From: an uncultured Chitinophaga sp.
Lineage (GTDB): Bacteria; Bacteroidota; Bacteroidia; Chitinophagales; Chitinophagaceae
Direction: 5' to 3'
Assembly: GCF_937874145.1 (NCBI RefSeq)
Contig: NZ_CALNBI010000420.1
Span: forward strand, 1 to 7,715
Length of the DNA stretch: 7,715 nucleotides
Every line of letters begins with the position of its first letter. Positions within the stretch are counted from its first letter, which is position 1. The notes beneath the pieces were generated by a model. That model ran no database searches. It was not told the origin of the DNA and saw nothing but the letters and a program-made list of their open reading frames with translations. The position numbers and the translations under genes are program-made. Positions 5,336-7,715 of the stretch are shown piece after piece.

Positions 5336-7715
5336 ATGCAGGAACGTCGATTGTACGCGGCATTTGCCGGCATCAACGCCTACCCCGACAGTCCGCTGAG
5401 CGGCTGTATACAGGACGTGCTCCGGGTCGACCGCCTGTTGCGCAGCCAGTGTGCCGCGCAGGAAGGGCTTGAATACCGCCCCGCGTACTACCTCCAGCCC
5501 AATAATGCCGACCTGCGGCTTTTGGAGCAGTATGGTACGGCCGCCGGCGCCCCGCTGGCCTGGCTTCCTCCCACTTTCGAAAATTTCACTACACGGCTGT
5601 TTACGCATTTCGCGGAGGCAAAGGCCGGCGATATCTGCGTATTCTTCTATAGCGGCCACGGTTCGCAAACGGCCGCGCCGCCGGAATTTCATTTTAATAA
5701 TCCTTCCCGCAGGCTGCAAACGATCGTTTGTGCCGATAGCCGGACCACCGCCCGCGACCTCACCAACAAAGAAATGGCTTACCTGCTGTGGCAGGCGTTC
5801 GGGAAAACGGAGGCGCATTGCCTCGTGATAACCGACTGCTGCCACTCCGGCGGCAACACGCGCGCCCTCGCGCCGCAGGGCACTGAATTCCGGCCGCGCT
5901 TTCATGCGGATGCGGGGAAGGTGCTGGCGTTTACGGATCTCCTGGGCCACGATGCGCCGGGTTTTTATACGAACGAGAACGGGGAGATGAAGCCCGCCAT
6001 CGCGCGGTACGTGCACCTGGCGGCTTGCCGGGCCGACGAGCTGGCGCAGGAATCCTGGCGCGGAGGGATCTTTACCGGCAGGCTGATGGAAGCGCTCCTG
6101 GCCAATGGCGGCACCGCCAGTTACCGCGATTTGATGTGGCGGATGCAAACGGTGGTGACGGCCGCGGCCGGCCAGCAGCATCCGGTCGCGTTTGCGGCCA
6201 CGGAAGCCGACCTCGACCGCCGGTTCCTTTCCGATGCCATGCAACCCGTTGTGCCCTCATTTGATGTGCTGTTCGACGTCGCCCTTAACCGCTGGAAGAT
6301 CTTCGGCGGCATGCTCCACGGCCTTACGCCGGGCGCATTGCTCGACATCCGGGACGGCGATTTCCGGCTGGAAGCGGAGCTCCGGGAAGTGGAGGCGCTT
6401 TTCTCGCTGATCGATATTCCCGGCCTGGATACCACGTCCGAAACCGCGAAGGCCACCATGATCCGGGCGGCGGCGCCCGCGCTGCTCATCGCTTCCCCGC
6501 CGGATGCAGCGCTGGAACAGGCGCTGGCTGCCGGGACCTTTCCGTTGTTAAATGTCGGTTTTGGAGAAGAGGCAGGGTACGAAGTATTCCGTCCGGCAGA
6601 CGGCAGTTACGTTTTGCTGGAGAAGAACGGCACGCTGCCTTTATTCCGGCGGACCGCCAGCGCGGCCGTGTTCCTTTCCTATGCCCAGCGCGTAGCGGCC
6701 TGGATGGCGGCCCTGGACTGGAAGCGCCTCGATCCCCGCCTGGGCCGCGGGCACTTCGAACTGCAGTGGACGGCCATCGACGGGTTTGGCAGCAGCGAAA
6801 GGGCTTTGCATGCGGATAACGACACCATCGAACTGAAATATAAAAACGGCGAATCGCCCGCCTTCCGGCTGGGCATCGCGCTGAAGGCGGATGCGCCGGT
6901 GGAAAAGTGCTTCGTGCGGGTGCTGTACCTTGGCAGCAAATATGACATTTTCACCGAACTGATCCGCGACGGGGAACCCGCGCTGGAAAGAGGCGGCGCG
7001 CCGCTGTACCTGACGTACATCGATAACGGGAAAACGGTTTCCGCGATCCCGGTTTCCATTGATGAGTTATACCCCGGTTACAACCGCTACGAGATTTCGG
7101 ATTACCTCAAGATCATCGTGTCTGCGGCCGATTTCAGGGTGGGAAGGTTTGCGCAGGAAGCGCTGGAGCTGGACCGGCCGGGGAGCCGTGGGATTGGTGG
7201 TGTGCGGAGCGGGGCGGAGAAGGAAACCGGGGAAGCGGTTTCGTGGTCGGTGTTTCATTGCCGGATATGTACGGCTTTCGAAGGACTGGAGAAAAGTGCC
7301 GGTCCTGGCGGGGAAGTGCTCCTCGGTCCGTTAGCGATCACCACGCCAGCGGGGTTTTCCGGGAAACTGGCGTTATTGCCGGAGCGGAAGGCTGAAGTCG
7401 TGGGCCCCGACGCCTGGGGCGATGCGCCTTCCGAAAACGGGCTCGACGGCGGTATGGCGGCGCTGCGGCTGGAAATGACGGAGCCCCTCCGGCCGGAGGA
7501 TCCCCTGTTCTTGCTGCAGGCTTCGCCCAAAGCGGCCGTGCGGTCACTGCCCGATCATACCGTGATACCGTTCGTAACCGCCGCCGGCGGGAAGGCTTAT
7601 GAGCCCGCGGGCTTCCAGGACGCTGCCGGCCGGATACAGATTTTTCACGCCCCAACTCCGAATGTGTATTTTCGCCGCATCTATCTTCCCCACCCACCCA
7701 CCGGCCTGCGCATCT
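5336..7715 (+). CDS. Caspase-like (peptidase C14/metacaspase type) protease with long C-terminal extension, partial at right edge
   Basis: An open frame of 793 codons from ATG 5336 to the window end with no stop; translated codon by codon without a frameshift. Residues about 5-297 form a caspase (clan CD) domain. The start, YAAFAGINAYPDSPLSGCIQD (7-27), matches the first strand and substrate-pocket loop of bacterial caspases. The catalytic His is in FFYSGHGS (His108) and the catalytic Cys in VITDCCHSGG (Cys169), the metacaspase DxCHSG motif. AACRADELAQE (229-239) and GGIFTGRLMEAL follow in the small-subunit region, and QQHPVAFAATE (near 280-290) precedes the domain end. The remainder is unassigned. 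A beta-rich block at about 498-600, ending in DYLKIIVSAADF, recalls C-terminal regions of other Bacteroidota caspase-family proteins. The start is constrained by an in-frame TAA at 5300-5302, and 5336 is the only ATG after it. There is no signal peptide. The gene is divergent from the CHAT-STAND operon, suggesting a co-regulated second protease; Arg/Lys-specific cleavage is typical of the family but not shown here. Confidence 0.9.
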   Translation, partial: MQERRLYAAFAGINAYPDSPLSGCIQDVLRVDRLLRSQCAAQEGLEYRPAYYLQPNNADLRLLEQYGTAAGAPLAWLPPTFENFTTRLFTHFAEAKAGDICVFFYSGHGSQTAAPPEFHFNNPSRRLQTIVCADSRTTARDLTNKEMAYLLWQAFGKTEAHCLVITDCCHSGGNTRALAPQGTEFRPRFHADAGKVLAFTDLLGHDAPGFYTNENGEMKPAIARYVHLAACRADELAQESWRGGIFTGRLMEALLANGGTASYRDLMWRMQTVVTAAAGQQHPVAFAATEADLDRRFLSDAMQPVVPSFDVLFDVALNRWKIFGGMLHGLTPGALLDIRDGDFRLEAELREVEALFSLIDIPGLDTTSETAKATMIRAAAPALLIASPPDAALEQALAAGTFPLLNVGFGEEAGYEVFRPADGSYVLLEKNGTLPLFRRTASAAVFLSYAQRVAAWMAALDWKRLDPRLGRGHFELQWTAIDGFGSSERALHADNDTIELKYKNGESPAFRLGIALKADAPVEKCFVRVLYLGSKYDIFTELIRDGEPALERGGAPLYLTYIDNGKTVSAIPVSIDELYPGYNRYEISDYLKIIVSAADFRVGRFAQEALELDRPGSRGIGGVRSGAEKETGEAVSWSVFHCRICTAFEGLEKSAGPGGEVLLGPLAITTPAGFSGKLALLPERKAEVVGPDAWGDAPSENGLDGGMAALRLEMTEPLRPEDPLFLLQASPKAAVRSLPDHTVIPFVTAAGGKAYEPAGFQDAAGRIQIFHAPTPNVYFRRIYLPHPPTGLRI

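Noticed and set aside
5451..5828. Plus-strand open frame in another phase inside the caspase gene, which might suggest a frameshift or split gene
   Set aside because: Codon-by-codon reading from 5336 shows one uninterrupted frame with every caspase motif in register; the other phase gives Arg/Pro-rich sequence.
5318..6244. 308-codon open frame on the minus strand opposite the caspase domain
   Set aside because: Its translation is rich in Arg, Gly and Pro without any recognisable motif. The plus-strand frame over the same bases carries a clear caspase domain, so this is a G+C-driven shadow.
1..7715. CRISPR arrays, tRNA or rRNA genes, insertion sequences, integrase or attachment sites
   Set aside because: No regularly spaced repeats, cloverleaf-type sequence, transposase motif or terminal inverted repeats were seen; almost all bases lie in the four coding frames.

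Overview
The window holds four genes: the 3' end of a RidA-like gene, a two-gene operon on the minus strand encoding a CHAT protease and a membrane-anchored STAND NTPase, and a divergent plus-strand gene for a caspase-like protease that runs off the right edge. Protein-family flavour, lack of recognisable Shine-Dalgarno sequences, A+T-rich leaders and G+C-rich coding DNA suggest a bacterium of the Bacteroidota, perhaps a Chitinophagaceae member. This placement is inferred from sequence style, not from a marker gene.

Layout. Bases 1-117 encode the last 38 residues of a RidA/YjgF-type protein on the plus strand. A 45-base gap with no convincing terminator separates its stop from the convergent stop of the STAND gene. 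Minus strand: a CHAT-domain protease (5138 to 3279) is followed by a 1038-residue STAND ATPase (3279 to 163). Stop and start codons share one base (TAATG), so the two are almost certainly co-translated. A 197-base divergent intergenic region (5139-5335) follows. On the plus strand, a gene starting at 5336 stays open through 793 codons to the window end and encodes an N-terminal caspase domain with an intact His/Cys dyad and a long C-terminal extension.

How the parts may work together. The STAND protein has an NTPase switch, a single transmembrane helix and a beta-propeller-like C-terminal half, so it looks like a sensor and switch. The CHAT protein and the caspase-like protein are two cysteine proteases of clan CD, each with its dyad intact. 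STAND/CHAT/caspase combinations are known as bacterial conflict or regulated-cell-death modules. The simplest model is a membrane-tethered STAND sensor that activates the coupled CHAT protease, with the divergent caspase as a second or downstream protease. That model is inference. Directly visible are the catalytic motifs, the gene order, the coupling and the transmembrane segment.

The least explained parts are the roughly 400-residue C-terminal region of the CHAT protein, the 490 or more residues after the caspase domain, the membrane topology of the STAND protein, and the divergent control region with its small palindrome.
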